From: Vagococcus zengguangii
GTDB taxonomy: Bacteria; Bacillota; Bacilli; Lactobacillales; Vagococcaceae
Reading direction: 5' to 3'
Length of the DNA: 64,000 nt
Assembly: GCF_005145005.1 (NCBI RefSeq)
Contig: NZ_CP039712.1
Coordinates: 62,001 to 126,000 of the forward strand
Shown here: positions 47,115 to 56,252 of the stretch, piece after piece
How the letters are laid out: every line of letters begins with the position of its first letter
How positions within the stretch are numbered: position 1 is the stretch's first letter
Program-made: the position numbers and the translations under genes
Notes under the pieces: generated by a model
Databases searched by the model: none
The model's input: only the letters and a program-made list of their open reading frames with translations
What the model was told of the DNA's origin: nothing

Positions 47115-48182
47115 ATGAAATGGGCATTTAGATGGTACGGTGAAAAAGGGGATTCCATCCCTTTAAAACATATTGGTCAAATTCCAGGGATTAACGGTAT
47201 TGTTGGAACATTGCTTAATAAATTACCCGGTGATGTTTGGGAAATTGATGAAATTACTGAATTGAAACAATCAGTAGAAGCCAAAAATTTAGAGTTACTC
47301 GGAATTGAAAGCGTTGCTATTCATGATGCAATAAAAGCCGGTACAGATGAGAGAGATATGTACATTGATAATTACATCAAAACGGTTAGAAATTTGGCAG
47401 CATGTGGAATTAATTTAGTTTGTTATAGTTTTAAGCCAATCTTCGGTTGGGCTAAAACAGAGTTATTTTATGAAAATGAAGACGGTAGTTTTTCACTATT
47501 ATATGATCAAGCAGTAGTGGATAATATGGATCCAAGCGAGATGTATAAGTTGATTAATAGCCAATCAAAAGGCTTTAAACTGCCAGGTTGGGAAGAAGAA
47601 CGACTAATTAAATTTAACAGCTTAATTCAATTGTACGAGGGAGTTACTGAAGAAAAGCTGTTTGACAACTTAGTCTATTTCTTAGAAAGAGTGATTCCTG
47701 TTTGTGAAGAAGTCGATGTTAAATTAGGTATTCATCCGGATGATCCACCATGGGAATTGTTTGATTTACCAAGAATTACCAAAAATTTAAATGATTTAGA
47801 AAAAATTATTAACATTATCGATTCGCCATGTAATGGTATAACATTATGTACAGGCTCATTAGGAGCTAATCCGGAAAATGATATGGTCGAAATTATTAAT
47901 AAAATCGGACATAGAATTAATTTCGTTCATTTAAGAAATGTTAAATTCTTAGGTGAGCGTAAATTTAAAGAGAGCGCACATTTAAGTACAGAAGGTTCTC
48001 TTGATATGCACGCAATGATGAAAGCCTTAGTTGATGTTGGTTTTGATAGCGTTATTCGTCCGGATCATGGTAGAACGATTTGGGAAGAAGAGGTAATGCC
48101 TGGTTATGGTTTATATGATAGAGCCATGGGGATTACATATTTACAAGGACTGCATGAATCTATTGTAAAAATGAACGGGTAA
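47115..48182 (+). CDS. uxuA: Mannonate dehydratase homologue
   Basis: 355 aa, full length. Starts MKWAFRWYGEKGDSIPLKHI. Metal-ligand regions GIHPDDPPW, LCTGSLGANPENDM, NFVHLRNVK and RPDHGRTIWEE are intact. UxuA converts D-mannonate to 2-keto-3-deoxygluconate. No uxaC, uxuB or kdgK is nearby, so the true substrate may be the 6-phosphate made by the PTS. Confidence 0.9.
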   Translation: MKWAFRWYGEKGDSIPLKHIGQIPGINGIVGTLLNKLPGDVWEIDEITELKQSVEAKNLELLGIESVAIHDAIKAGTDERDMYIDNYIKTVRNLAACGINLVCYSFKPIFGWAKTELFYENEDGSFSLLYDQAVVDNMDPSEMYKLINSQSKGFKLPGWEEERLIKFNSLIQLYEGVTEEKLFDNLVYFLERVIPVCEEVDVKLGIHPDDPPWELFDLPRITKNLNDLEKIINIIDSPCNGITLCTGSLGANPENDMVEIINKIGHRINFVHLRNVKFLGERKFKESAHLSTEGSLDMHAMMKALVDVGFDSVIRPDHGRTIWEEEVMPGYGLYDRAMGITYLQGLHESIVKMNG

Positions 48183-48201
48183 TAAAGGAGGAGACGATTT
48201 A

Positions 48202-48843
48202 TTGAAAAATACTAGTGAAAATCTATTAGAACAATTAGCGTCAACCCAATTACTTCCACTATACACGGTGAATAATTTAACGTATTTAGATAAGCTAGAA
48301 CATTTATTAGTCACAAATGACATTAGATTTATAGAGGTAACATTTAGAACAAAATTAGTTTTACCAGCAATTGAAAAGTTATCAGCCTCTGGTAATTTAA
48401 TTGTAGGTGCTGGAACAGTTCGAACGCTAGCAGAAGCAAAAGCTGCAGTAGAACATGGTGCAAAATTTATCGTGTCACCTGTTGTCATCCCAGAAGTGAT
48501 AGCCTATTGTTTGGAAAATGATATCCTGATTGTTCCAGGAGTGGCAACACCTAGCGATATCCAAAAAGCAGTGGAGTGTGGCATTAAAACTGTTAAATTC
48601 TTCCCTGCAGATATTTATGGTGGGTTAAATGCCATTAATGCGCTTAGTGGTCCTTATTATGATGTTAATTTTTTACCAACGGGTGGAATTAATCAAAAAA
48701 ATTTCTGTGATTATCTTAATAATGAAAAAGTAATAGCTGTGGGAGGCTCATTTATTATTTCTGAGAAAGAATTGATGCAGGAAAACAATCAGTTGTTAGA
48801 GGATAAACTGACAGAACTTTTGGATAAACTAAAGAATAAATAA
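48202..48843 (+). CDS. eda: KDPG/KHG aldolase
   Basis: 213 aa. It cleaves 2-keto-3-deoxy-6-phosphogluconate to pyruvate and glyceraldehyde 3-phosphate. FIEVTFRT has the catalytic Glu, GAGTVRT follows, and VKFFPAD contains the Schiff-base Lys. The start is TTG after AAGGAGGAG. Follows uxuA by 19 bp. Confidence 0.93.
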   Translation: MKNTSENLLEQLASTQLLPLYTVNNLTYLDKLEHLLVTNDIRFIEVTFRTKLVLPAIEKLSASGNLIVGAGTVRTLAEAKAAVEHGAKFIVSPVVIPEVIAYCLENDILIVPGVATPSDIQKAVECGIKTVKFFPADIYGGLNAINALSGPYYDVNFLPTGGINQKNFCDYLNNEKVIAVGGSFIISEKELMQENNQLLEDKLTELLDKLKNK

Positions 48844-48874
48844 TATGAACATTTATTTTTGAGCGTTAGTGACT

Positions 48875-48916
48875 AAGTGAGATTAGAGCCCTTAGGTTTC
48901 TTATCTCACTTTTTTG
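48875..48916 (+). terminator. Terminator-like hairpin between eda and the HAD gene
   Basis: AAGTGAGAT (48875-48883) pairs with ATCTCACTT (48903-48911) around a 19-base loop, then TTTT. It may reduce expression of the last gene. Confidence 0.65.
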
Positions 48917-48955
48917 CTATAAATGGCAAACTTAAATATTGGAGGAGAGTATGAC

Positions 48956-49678
48956 ATGTACGATAAATCACTGATTATATTTGATATGGATGGTTTAATA
49001 TTTGATACAGGAAGATTAGCTTATGCTTCATACCTAGATGCTGCAAAAAAATTCGATTTTGAATTAAAGCCAGAAGTATATTATTATTTAACTGGGAGAA
49101 CCGAAGAGGATATTCGAATAGAGATGAAGAATATTTATAATCGTTCTGATGAAGTTGAGTTGTGGCGCGATTATATTAATCAAACAAAAGAAGAAATCTT
49201 ATTAAAAGAGAAAAGAGTGTATAAAAAAAGAGGTCTTATTGAATTGTTGTCTTATTTAAAAAATAATAATTATCTAATCGCACTAGCATCCTCAGCTTCT
49301 AGACAGAAGATTGACTATTATTTTGAATTAGAAGAACTATCACAACAGTTATTTGATACAATTGTTTCAGGTGATGATGTAGTAAAAGGAAAACCTGAGC
49401 CAGAAATCTTTTTGAAGGCGTGTGAAATTTTAGATGTGTCTCCAGGCAACGCAATAGTTTTGGAAGATTCTACAGAGGGCTTAAAGGCTGCAAACAGAGC
49501 TGGTATATTTTCAGTTTATATTGAAGATAATTTGGATGATTTACCATCACATGAGGGTAAATATCGACTGAACCAATCGGTAATGAATTTAGAACATTTA
49601 GAGAAAAAGATTTATGATTTAGAATTACCCAGCTTGTTGGAGTTGATTGATTATTTGAATCAGAAGGTTAGTATGTAA
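48956..49678 (+). CDS. HAD-family sugar-phosphate phosphatase / mutase
   Basis: 240 aa, beta-phosphoglucomutase-like. DMDGLIFDT (motif I), ALASSAS (II), GKPEPEIF (III) and VLEDSTEGLKAA (IV) are intact, with an alpha-helical cap between I and II. ATG 48956 is chosen after GGAGGAG; a longer frame from 48923 has no family support. Probably removes phosphate from an excess sugar phosphate of this pathway. Confidence 0.85.
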   Translation: MYDKSLIIFDMDGLIFDTGRLAYASYLDAAKKFDFELKPEVYYYLTGRTEEDIRIEMKNIYNRSDEVELWRDYINQTKEEILLKEKRVYKKRGLIELLSYLKNNNYLIALASSASRQKIDYYFELEELSQQLFDTIVSGDDVVKGKPEPEIFLKACEILDVSPGNAIVLEDSTEGLKAANRAGIFSVYIEDNLDDLPSHEGKYRLNQSVMNLEHLEKKIYDLELPSLLELIDYLNQKVSM

Positions 49679-49720
49679 ATTTAGATGTCTAACTTTTGAA
49701 ATCTATTTTTTGTATTTAGA

Positions 49721-49801
49721 ATGGTGGACGGTCATGTACTCAAAGATGATTTTTTGATGATTACTGAGATGATAAAATGGCTAACTAATGAGATAGAATA
49801 A
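49721..49801 (+). pseudogene. Possible gene remnant
   Basis: A 26-codon frame (MVDGHVLKDDFLMITEMIKW...) without a good ribosome binding site. It looks like the C-terminal helix of a larger protein. Too short to identify. Confidence 0.25.
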
Positions 49802-49810
49802 ATGTCTAAT

Positions 49811-49856
49811 AAAAAATAAACAGCCGTTACCTATACGTAGCGGCTGTTTATTTTTT
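49811..49856. terminator. Bidirectional terminator
   Basis: Sixteen-pair stem 49811-49826 / 49841-49856 with A and T tracts on both sides. It serves the plus-strand operon and the minus-strand peptidase gene, whose stop codon it overlaps. Confidence 0.9.
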
Positions 49857-50843
49857 ATTAAATATTTTTGTCAACCACTCCCAAGCCACTTGTTCCGGAT
49901 GTTCTGTCACAACATCTGCTTCAATCGGTTGTTCTTCATATATCTTGCCATTTAAGTCTTTAGCTTTTACGCCAGCTAAGGCGACATAATAATTTTTGTA
50001 TAGTTGAAACGATGCGACACCAGTTGCCAGTCCGGCTGTTGCTTCACCAAATTGTTTTACGTGCGGCTGTCCTTTAAAAGCAACGAGTAAAATCTCCGCG
50101 GCACTAGCGGTTCCACCGTTAGTTAAAATGGCAATCGGCAGATTTAGGTATTTAGTCTGTTCATTAAGACTTAGGATTTCCTCGTCATCAATGATTAAAT
50201 GATTTTCTGCTAGTTTAATTGGGAACTCTTGTTGTTGGTTATCGACGTAATAGAGCAAATCACCTTTAGGGAACAAAGAGGTAACTGCTCCAAACATTGG
50301 GATAATATTACCTCCAAGATTATTTCTTAGATCAATGATAACGCCTTTGAGTTCGCTTGCTTGGGCGAGTTGTTTAGTAACACTTTGAATGTAGTCGTTA
50401 ATCAGCTGGGCATCATCTGAACTAAAGGTCGGTAAATAAATGGTCGCAATCCCTTTATTGATGCGAACAGACGGTGAAACTGGCGTAAAATTAGGTGCAC
50501 CATTAAGTTCTTCATCGCTAAAAGCTTTTATAAATGAGTGATGCCCACCAGCAATTACGGCAGCACTATTTAACACAGGTAAGGCTTCCTCGAAGCTGTG
50601 GGCTTGTTTGGCTAGGGCCTTGAATTCAGGGATTTGTGCTTTAAAATCATGTTCTGTGGAATAAATACCGTAACGTTCCATCATAAAAAGAGCATCATCT
50701 ACTAAGCGGGTTGTACTAGGTTTGAACAAGTAAATCGGTTTTTTTAGAAAAATGATGCCTAATTTTCCACTAAATAAGAAAGTGAAAGCTAGCAGCAATA
50801 GTATGAGATATATGATACAGCGTTTTTTCATCGTTAGGTTCAA
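49848..50843 (-). CDS. S41-family (tail-specific protease-like) membrane-anchored protein
   Basis: 331 aa. One N-terminal hydrophobic anchor (CIIYLILLLLAFTFLFSG), so the domain lies outside. The S41 core has VIIDLRNNLGGNIIPMF and NGGTASAAEILLVAF, the latter with the catalytic Ser, then FGEATAG. No PDZ domain, unlike Ctp proteases. The usual Lys in FGxxT is not obvious, so activity is uncertain. Start 50843, or a closer ATG at 50831. Confidence 0.8.
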   Translation of the reverse strand: MNLTMKKRCIIYLILLLLAFTFLFSGKLGIIFLKKPIYLFKPSTTRLVDDALFMMERYGIYSTEHDFKAQIPEFKALAKQAHSFEEALPVLNSAAVIAGGHHSFIKAFSDEELNGAPNFTPVSPSVRINKGIATIYLPTFSSDDAQLINDYIQSVTKQLAQASELKGVIIDLRNNLGGNIIPMFGAVTSLFPKGDLLYYVDNQQQEFPIKLAENHLIIDDEEILSLNEQTKYLNLPIAILTNGGTASAAEILLVAFKGQPHVKQFGEATAGLATGVASFQLYKNYYVALAGVKAKDLNGKIYEEQPIEADVVTEHPEQVAWEWLTKIFNKK

Positions 50844-50910
50844 TTGCTTATTCCTCTCTGCACGTTCAGTCTAGGTAGTCAATGTTTCCCACATTAGATA
50901 CATAACATAG

Positions 50911-51690
50911 TTAAAACCTGACTAACCTCAATTTTCCTTGTTGATAGGTTGCGAGTTCATTAATACCGAATCCTTTTAAGAAATGTTTCATTTGGTCATA
51001 GCCTAATTCATAATCTTCCGCGCGATGAGCGTCAGAGCCTAAGCTAAATAACTTACCGCCCAGTGATAAATAAAGTGGTACGGCATATTCATAGAGAGCT
51101 TGGTTGTGATAGCTAACAAAGCTTTTAGCATTTAATTCAAACGCTAATTCTTTATTGATTGCCGCTTTAAAAACAGGTATCAAGTAAGGTTCGGCATAGT
51201 GCTTGAACGTTTCAACATCTAGCGTTAAGCGTCGCACACCATAATCAAAATGTGTCATAATGTTGGCTGGATCGACGGTTTTAATGGCTTCAAGTAGTCG
51301 TGTATAGTAATCCTTAATTAACGTTTCGGGCTCTAAAGTTAACACAATATCGTCCATAAAGTCGTATTCACCGTTTTGATGGACGCTTAATAGTTGAACA
51401 TCGTAGTCATGACCGGCTAAATAGTTCTGAATTAACGGCCAATGTTCCGGTACAAAACCAATTTCAATCCCTTTTAAAATAGGAATATCTTGTTGGGCAT
51501 TTAGACGGTCGACTTCTGCCGCATAGTCGGCGTAATTCGGCATACTATCCTCAAAGTTGTCCCAGGGGTTTTTAAAGTCAAGATGCTCTGTAGTTACGAG
51601 AACCTTAGGGGAACGTGCTAAGTAGTTCTCAAATGTTTCACTTGAATCAAACGAATGATACGTGTGCAAATGTTGATCATAATAGGTCAT
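50911..51690 (-). CDS. hisK: Histidinol-phosphatase (PHP family)
   Basis: 259 aa. YDQHLHTYHSFDSSE has the metal-binding His pair of the PHP domain; SLGSDAHRAEDYELG is the C-terminal Asp/His motif. The HisK type completes histidine synthesis, but no his genes are near, so a broader phosphoesterase role is possible. ATG 51690 follows AAGGAGGG; a 15-codon extension is rejected. Confidence 0.88.
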   Translation of the reverse strand: MTYYDQHLHTYHSFDSSETFENYLARSPKVLVTTEHLDFKNPWDNFEDSMPNYADYAAEVDRLNAQQDIPILKGIEIGFVPEHWPLIQNYLAGHDYDVQLLSVHQNGEYDFMDDIVLTLEPETLIKDYYTRLLEAIKTVDPANIMTHFDYGVRRLTLDVETFKHYAEPYLIPVFKAAINKELAFELNAKSFVSYHNQALYEYAVPLYLSLGGKLFSLGSDAHRAEDYELGYDQMKHFLKGFGINELATYQQGKLRLVRF

Positions 51691-51800
51691 TGAATTCCCT
51701 CCTTTGCAGTCACTGTACCACATTTGAACAATCATAAAAAGCTTCGTTTAATAAAATTGCTATTTTTTAATTTAATAAGCGAATCAATCAGCTGATTCGC

Positions 51801-52703
51801 TTATTTGGGGTCGATAAAAATGGTGAGAAGTAAGTCTAAAACGAATTGTTCAAGGGCCGTGTAATGTTGTTTTTTTAAGCGACAAAGTGTTACCCTCCAA
51901 GGAATAGGCTCATTCATGCGTTTGATTATTAAATCGTCTAAGTATTGTTGTTTAACTAATGGTTGCGGGATGAAGGCAATCAAGTTATCGTTCATGCGCA
52001 CCGCGTTAACTAAGAAATCCCAAGAGCTAGTTTCTAAACTGATGGTCTGATCGAGTTGTATCTGTTCAAAGCGCGCTTTTATGAGGTGATGATTCATGAA
52101 TGATTCGTCAAAAATTGCGATGTTTTGATTATGAAGGTCCGGCCAGTTAATCGTCTTTTTTTGGCTCAGATGGTGATTGGGTGACATAAGAAGGACTAAC
52201 TCAGAAGTTTGAATGAGATACGTATCAATCAATTTGCGAGAGAGTCCTTCGGGATGAAGTAAAACGGCTAAATCAACCGTTTCTAGCAGTAAATCTTGCT
52301 TGAGTAATTCGGTGTTTTTTTCTTGAATATCAAAGTGGATTTCGGGATGTTGCATCATAATTTTTGGCAAAATAGAGGAAAAAACTACTGACAGTAGAAA
52401 GGGAGGGAGGCCAATCGTAACGGTTCCTTTAATGTCAGTTTGGTGGTTATGAAGATTATGTTGCATTCTATAATATTGTTTAATAAGTTCTTGAGCGTCT
52501 TGATAGAAAATTTTTCCGGCTAGCGTGAGTCCGAGTAGCTTGTTTTGCTGACGTTGGAACAATTTAATGCCTTCTTTTTCTTCAAAATTATTGATCATGA
52601 CACTTAGCGTCGGTTGTGAGATATAGAGGCTACGGGCGGTACGACTGAGATTGAAGTCATTTTCGACAATTGCGATAAAATAACGCAGATGTTTAATATC
52701 CAT
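51801..52703 (-). CDS. LysR-family transcriptional regulator
   Basis: 300 aa. N-terminal winged helix (MDIKHLRYFIAIVENDFNLS ... LYISQPTLSVMI) and periplasmic-binding-like effector domain (TVIGLPPFLLSVVFSS on). Start 52703 follows AAGGAGG; the longer frame to 52820 is rejected. Divergent from the thiolase operon, so likely its activator. Confidence 0.92.
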   Translation of the reverse strand: MDIKHLRYFIAIVENDFNLSRTARSLYISQPTLSVMINNFEEKEGIKLFQRQQNKLLGLTLAGKIFYQDAQELIKQYYRMQHNLHNHQTDIKGTVTIGLPPFLLSVVFSSILPKIMMQHPEIHFDIQEKNTELLKQDLLLETVDLAVLLHPEGLSRKLIDTYLIQTSELVLLMSPNHHLSQKKTINWPDLHNQNIAIFDESFMNHHLIKARFEQIQLDQTISLETSSWDFLVNAVRMNDNLIAFIPQPLVKQQYLDDLIIKRMNEPIPWRVTLCRLKKQHYTALEQFVLDLLLTIFIDPK

Positions 52704-52886
52704 GGTGTTAACCTCCTTAGATATCCCTACTTTAAGTTTAGAAGGGTCAAAGTCAAAAAGCAACGGAAGTCTTTGCCATAAAAAAAAGCAATCGCCCCCT
52801 AAAAAATCGGTATTTCTCAATCATTAATGGTCTTGCTATGCTTAATATGTAGGGTTGGTTTTTTCTTTGTAAAGGAGATGCTCGAT

Positions 52887-54074
52887 ATGAAAAAAGAAGT
52901 GGTAATTGTTGCGGCGGGACGGACACCAATTGGTTCATTTGGTGGTAGCTACAAAAATGTTTCTGCGGTCACTTTAGGGCAAACAGTGGTTGAGGGGCTA
53001 CTTGAACAAATTAATTTGGAACCGAATTTAGTGGATGAGGTGATTTTTGGGAATATTTTAAATGCGGGATTAGGTCAAAATGTAGCGCGTCAAATTACGA
53101 TCAATGCGGGACTGCCTGATAGTGTTCCAGCGATGACCATTGATATGCTTTGTGGTTCTGGTTTAAGAGCGGTCGAGCTGGCGGTGCAAAGTATTTTGTG
53201 TGGCGATGCAGATATTATAGTAGCAGGCGGGACAGAAAATATGAGTCAGGCCGGGTATTTGCTGCGCGATTATCGTTGGGGAGGTCGTCTGGGTGATGGT
53301 CAAATTGTTGACACACTCGTTTATGATGGCTTGACTGATGTATTTAATCAGTATCATATGGGGGGAACGGCTGAAAATATTGCCAAGAAGTATGAAATAA
53401 CGCGTGAAGACCAAGATCGATTTGCCGAAACTAGCCAGCAACGGGCGACACAAGCGCAACAAAGTGGTCGCTTCCAAGATGAAATCATTCCAGTCATGGT
53501 GCCACAACGTAAAGGTGAAGATTTAGTGGTCAGTGAGGATGAATATATCAAACCAAATACCACACTTGAAAAATTAGCGCGGCTACGTCCGGCCTTTATC
53601 CGTGATGAGACAGGTACGGTCACAGCGGGAAATGCTTCAGGGATTAATGATGGTGCGGCAGCGGTAATTGTGATGAGTGCAGAAAAAGCTAAAGAACTAG
53701 ACTTGCCAATTTTAGCTACGATTAAAGGTTATGCCAATGTAGGAGTTGACCCTAAAATTATGGGGACAGGACCGATTCCTGCTACTCGCAAAGTGTTAGC
53801 TAAAGCGGGTTGGACGCTAGCGGATTTAGAGTTAGTTGAAGCTAATGAAGCATTTGCTGCCCAATCTTTGAGTGTGATTCGTGAACTAGGTTTAAATCCT
53901 GACATTGTTAATGTTAATGGTGGAGCGATTGCGCTAGGTCATCCGATAGGTGCCAGTGGTGCGCGTATTTTAGTCACGTTACTTTATGAAATGGCTAAGC
54001 GTGATGTAAGCAAAGGATTGGCGACGCTTTGTGTCGGTGGAGGACAAGGAACTGCGCTACTTGTAGAAAGGTAA
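52887..54074 (+). CDS. thlA: Acetyl-CoA acetyltransferase (thiolase)
   Basis: 395 aa. [14 protein letters not shown] contains the nucleophilic Cys; [10 protein letters not shown] and [10 protein letters not shown] carry the His and second Cys. It cleaves acetoacetyl-CoA to two acetyl-CoA or condenses them. Start 52887 ([16 protein letters not shown]) after AAAGGAG. In Gram-positive cocci a thiolase also serves mevalonate synthesis; the operon here points to catabolism. Confidence 0.95.
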   Translation: MKKEVVIVAAGRTPIGSFGGSYKNVSAVTLGQTVVEGLLEQINLEPNLVDEVIFGNILNAGLGQNVARQITINAGLPDSVPAMTIDMLCGSGLRAVELAVQSILCGDADIIVAGGTENMSQAGYLLRDYRWGGRLGDGQIVDTLVYDGLTDVFNQYHMGGTAENIAKKYEITREDQDRFAETSQQRATQAQQSGRFQDEIIPVMVPQRKGEDLVVSEDEYIKPNTTLEKLARLRPAFIRDETGTVTAGNASGINDGAAAVIVMSAEKAKELDLPILATIKGYANVGVDPKIMGTGPIPATRKVLAKAGWTLADLELVEANEAFAAQSLSVIRELGLNPDIVNVNGGAIALGHPIGASGARILVTLLYEMAKRDVSKGLATLCVGGGQGTALLVER

Positions 54075-54093
54075 CCATGAAGGGGATGGGATA

Positions 54094-54765
54094 ATGGCTA
54101 AGAAAATAACATTAGCAGAAGCGACGCGTCTAATTAAACCGGGTCAACGGGTGATGGTAGGTGGTTTCATGGCTAACGGAACACCGGAAGCGTTAATCGA
54201 CGCTTTAGTCGCTAAAGGTGTCAACGACTTAACGTTAATCTGTAATGACGCCGGCTTCCCTGATAAAGGGGTAGGCAAAATGGTGGCAAAACATCAATTC
54301 TCAAAAATTATTGCCTCACATATTGGGCTAAATAAAGAAGCGGGCCGTCAAATGAACGAAGGCGAAACAAACATCGAATTAGTCCCTCAAGGTACATTGG
54401 CTGAGCAAATCCGAGCAGGGGCTTTTGGTTTAGGCGGCTTTTTGACACCAACTGGGCTTGGGACGCTAGTTGAAGAAGGCAAGACGAAATTTGAGGTCGA
54501 TGGTCAATTATATTTACTCGAAAAACCAATCAAAGCAGATGTGGCGTTAATTTTGGCTGATCTGGCAGATGAATGGGGGAATTTACGCTATAGGGGATCA
54601 GAAAATAATTTCAATCATTTAATGGCGATGAACGCTGATGTCACAATTGTCTGGGCGCGTAAAGTAGTGCCTATCGGGACGATTGCGCCAAGTGATGTGC
54701 AGACGCCTCATATTTTTGTCGATTATTTAGTGGATGGAGGTGCGAGCGATGACGAAACTAAGTAA
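54094..54765 (+). CDS. scoA: 3-oxoacid CoA-transferase subunit A
   Basis: 223 aa. Contains MVGGFMANGTPEALIDALV and LGGFLTPTGLGTLVEEGK, typical of the alpha subunit of acetoacetate (or butyrate) CoA-transferase. Overlaps subunit B by 17 bp. Confidence 0.9.
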   Translation: MAKKITLAEATRLIKPGQRVMVGGFMANGTPEALIDALVAKGVNDLTLICNDAGFPDKGVGKMVAKHQFSKIIASHIGLNKEAGRQMNEGETNIELVPQGTLAEQIRAGAFGLGGFLTPTGLGTLVEEGKTKFEVDGQLYLLEKPIKADVALILADLADEWGNLRYRGSENNFNHLMAMNADVTIVWARKVVPIGTIAPSDVQTPHIFVDYLVDGGASDDETK

Positions 54766-56173
54766 AGCGCAACTACAGGAACGTATCGCCAGACGAGTAG
54801 CACAAGAATTACCGAATCACTCCTTAGTAAATTTAGGAATTGGCTTGCCAACTAAAGTAGCCAATTATTTGCCAGAAGGCGTGACGATTACGTTGCAATC
54901 CGAAAATGGTTTTGTAGGCCTTGATAAAGCGGGTGATGAGCCAGATCCAACCATTGTTAATGCCGGTGGTCAAGTGGTTGGGATTGTTGACGGCGGTGCC
55001 TTTTTTGACAGTGCCACATCATTTGGGATTATTCGTGGCGGACATGTTGATGTAACGGTGTTGGGGGCGTTGCAAGTCGATGAACAAGGCAATATTGCCA
55101 ACTACTTAATACCAGGTAAAATGGTGCCGGGGATGGGTGGTGCGATGGATTTATTAGTAGGGGCTAAAAAAGTCATCGTCGCAATGGAACACACTAATAA
55201 AGGCAAATGGAAAATTTTGAAACAGTGTAATTTACCGTTAACCGCTGTTAAAGTCGTCGATTTAATTATTACGGAGATGGGTGTTTTTTCTGTCGGAGAA
55301 GCGGGTGTTGTGGTGGAAGAAATTCATCCAGATTATACGTTAGCAGAGGTACAGGCAGCCACGGAAGTTACGTTAATAACTAAAAAAAGGAGAATTAATA
55401 TGTCCAAACAAGTTGTTTTTATTACAGGTTCAGCAAGCGGTATAGGTAAACAAATTGGTGAAACCTTCCTAAAAGAAGGCAAAATCGTGATGTTTTCCGA
55501 TATTAATCAAGAAAAGTTAGATGAAGTAGTGAAAGACTATATTGCGCAAGGTTATGACGCAGATAGTGTGTTGTGTGATGTGACCAGTGAAGACGCCATT
55601 AACGCTGCGATTGACACAACGGTTGAACGATACGGCCGTCTAGATATTTTAATTAATAACGCAGGTCTACAACACGTTTCGATGATTGAAGATTTCCCGA
55701 CTGAAAAATTCGAGTTCATGATTAAAGTCATGTTGGTGGCACCGTTTATCGCTATCAAACGCGCCTTTCCAATTATGAAAAAACAAGGGTTCGGGCGGAT
55801 TATTAGTACTGCTTCCATTAATGGTTTGATTGGTTTTTCGGGTAAAGCCGCCTATAATTCAGCTAAACATGGCTTGCTAGGGTTAACGAAAGTAGCTGCG
55901 CTTGAAGCAGCTGATTCAGGCATAACCGTCAATGCTATTTGTCCCGGTTACGTTGACACACCACTTGTTCGTGGCCAATTTGATGATTTATCAAAGACAC
56001 GTAATATTCCGCTAGAAAAAGTTTTAGAAGAGGTGCTGTATCCATTAGTGCCACAAAAACGTTTACTAGATGTGCAAGAAATTGCTGACTATGTGTCTTA
56101 CTTAGCTAGTGACAAAGCAGACGGCATTACTGGACAACCAATTGTATTAGACGGAGGTTATACCGCTCAATAA
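54749..56173 (+). CDS. Fusion of 3-oxoacid CoA-transferase subunit B and 3-hydroxybutyrate dehydrogenase
   Basis: 474 codons in one frame. Residues 1 to about 212 are CoA-transferase subunit B: RIARRVAQELPNHSLVNLGIG and LQSENGFVG with the catalytic Glu that forms the CoA thioester. The linker TLITKKRRIN leads into the complete dehydrogenase from MSKQVVFITG. Between the parts no stop codon remains. An A7 tract at 55382-55388 is exactly where one extra A would give a stop (frame ...KKKEN, TAA). The dehydrogenase keeps its own AGGAG and ATG, so both a fusion and a free enzyme may be made. Confidence 0.82.
   Translation: MTKLSKAQLQERIARRVAQELPNHSLVNLGIGLPTKVANYLPEGVTITLQSENGFVGLDKAGDEPDPTIVNAGGQVVGIVDGGAFFDSATSFGIIRGGHVDVTVLGALQVDEQGNIANYLIPGKMVPGMGGAMDLLVGAKKVIVAMEHTNKGKWKILKQCNLPLTAVKVVDLIITEMGVFSVGEAGVVVEEIHPDYTLAEVQAATEVTLITKKRRINMSKQVVFITGSASGIGKQIGETFLKEGKIVMFSDINQEKLDEVVKDYIAQGYDADSVLCDVTSEDAINAAIDTTVERYGRLDILINNAGLQHVSMIEDFPTEKFEFMIKVMLVAPFIAIKRAFPIMKKQGFGRIISTASINGLIGFSGKAAYNSAKHGLLGLTKVAALEAADSGITVNAICPGYVDTPLVRGQFDDLSKTRNIPLEKVLEEVLYPLVPQKRLLDVQEIADYVSYLASDKADGITGQPIVLDGGYTAQ
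55400..56173 (+). CDS. bdhA: 3-hydroxybutyrate dehydrogenase (internal start of the fusion)
   Basis: 257 aa short-chain dehydrogenase. GSASGIGKQIG binds NAD, NNAG is present, and STASINGLIGFSGKAAYNSAKHG contains the Ser and Tyr-x3-Lys catalytic set. It oxidises D-3-hydroxybutyrate to acetoacetate. AGGAG (55388-55392) stands seven bases before this ATG. It may be translated alone as well as in the fusion. Confidence 0.85.
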   Translation: MSKQVVFITGSASGIGKQIGETFLKEGKIVMFSDINQEKLDEVVKDYIAQGYDADSVLCDVTSEDAINAAIDTTVERYGRLDILINNAGLQHVSMIEDFPTEKFEFMIKVMLVAPFIAIKRAFPIMKKQGFGRIISTASINGLIGFSGKAAYNSAKHGLLGLTKVAALEAADSGITVNAICPGYVDTPLVRGQFDDLSKTRNIPLEKVLEEVLYPLVPQKRLLDVQEIADYVSYLASDKADGITGQPIVLDGGYTAQ

Positions 56174-56194
56174 AGATCTGAGTGAGTTAGAAGG

Positions 56195-56234
56195 GTTAGT
56201 AACATAATTGAAAAAGTGTTGCTAACTTTTTTTT
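56195..56234 (+). terminator. Terminator between the dehydrogenase and permease genes
   Basis: GTTAGTAACA (56195-56204) / TGTTGCTAAC (56217-56226), one G-U pair, then eight T. The permease begins only 19 bp later. Confidence 0.8.
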
Positions 56235-56252
56235 GATGAAAGGAGCAAGACG

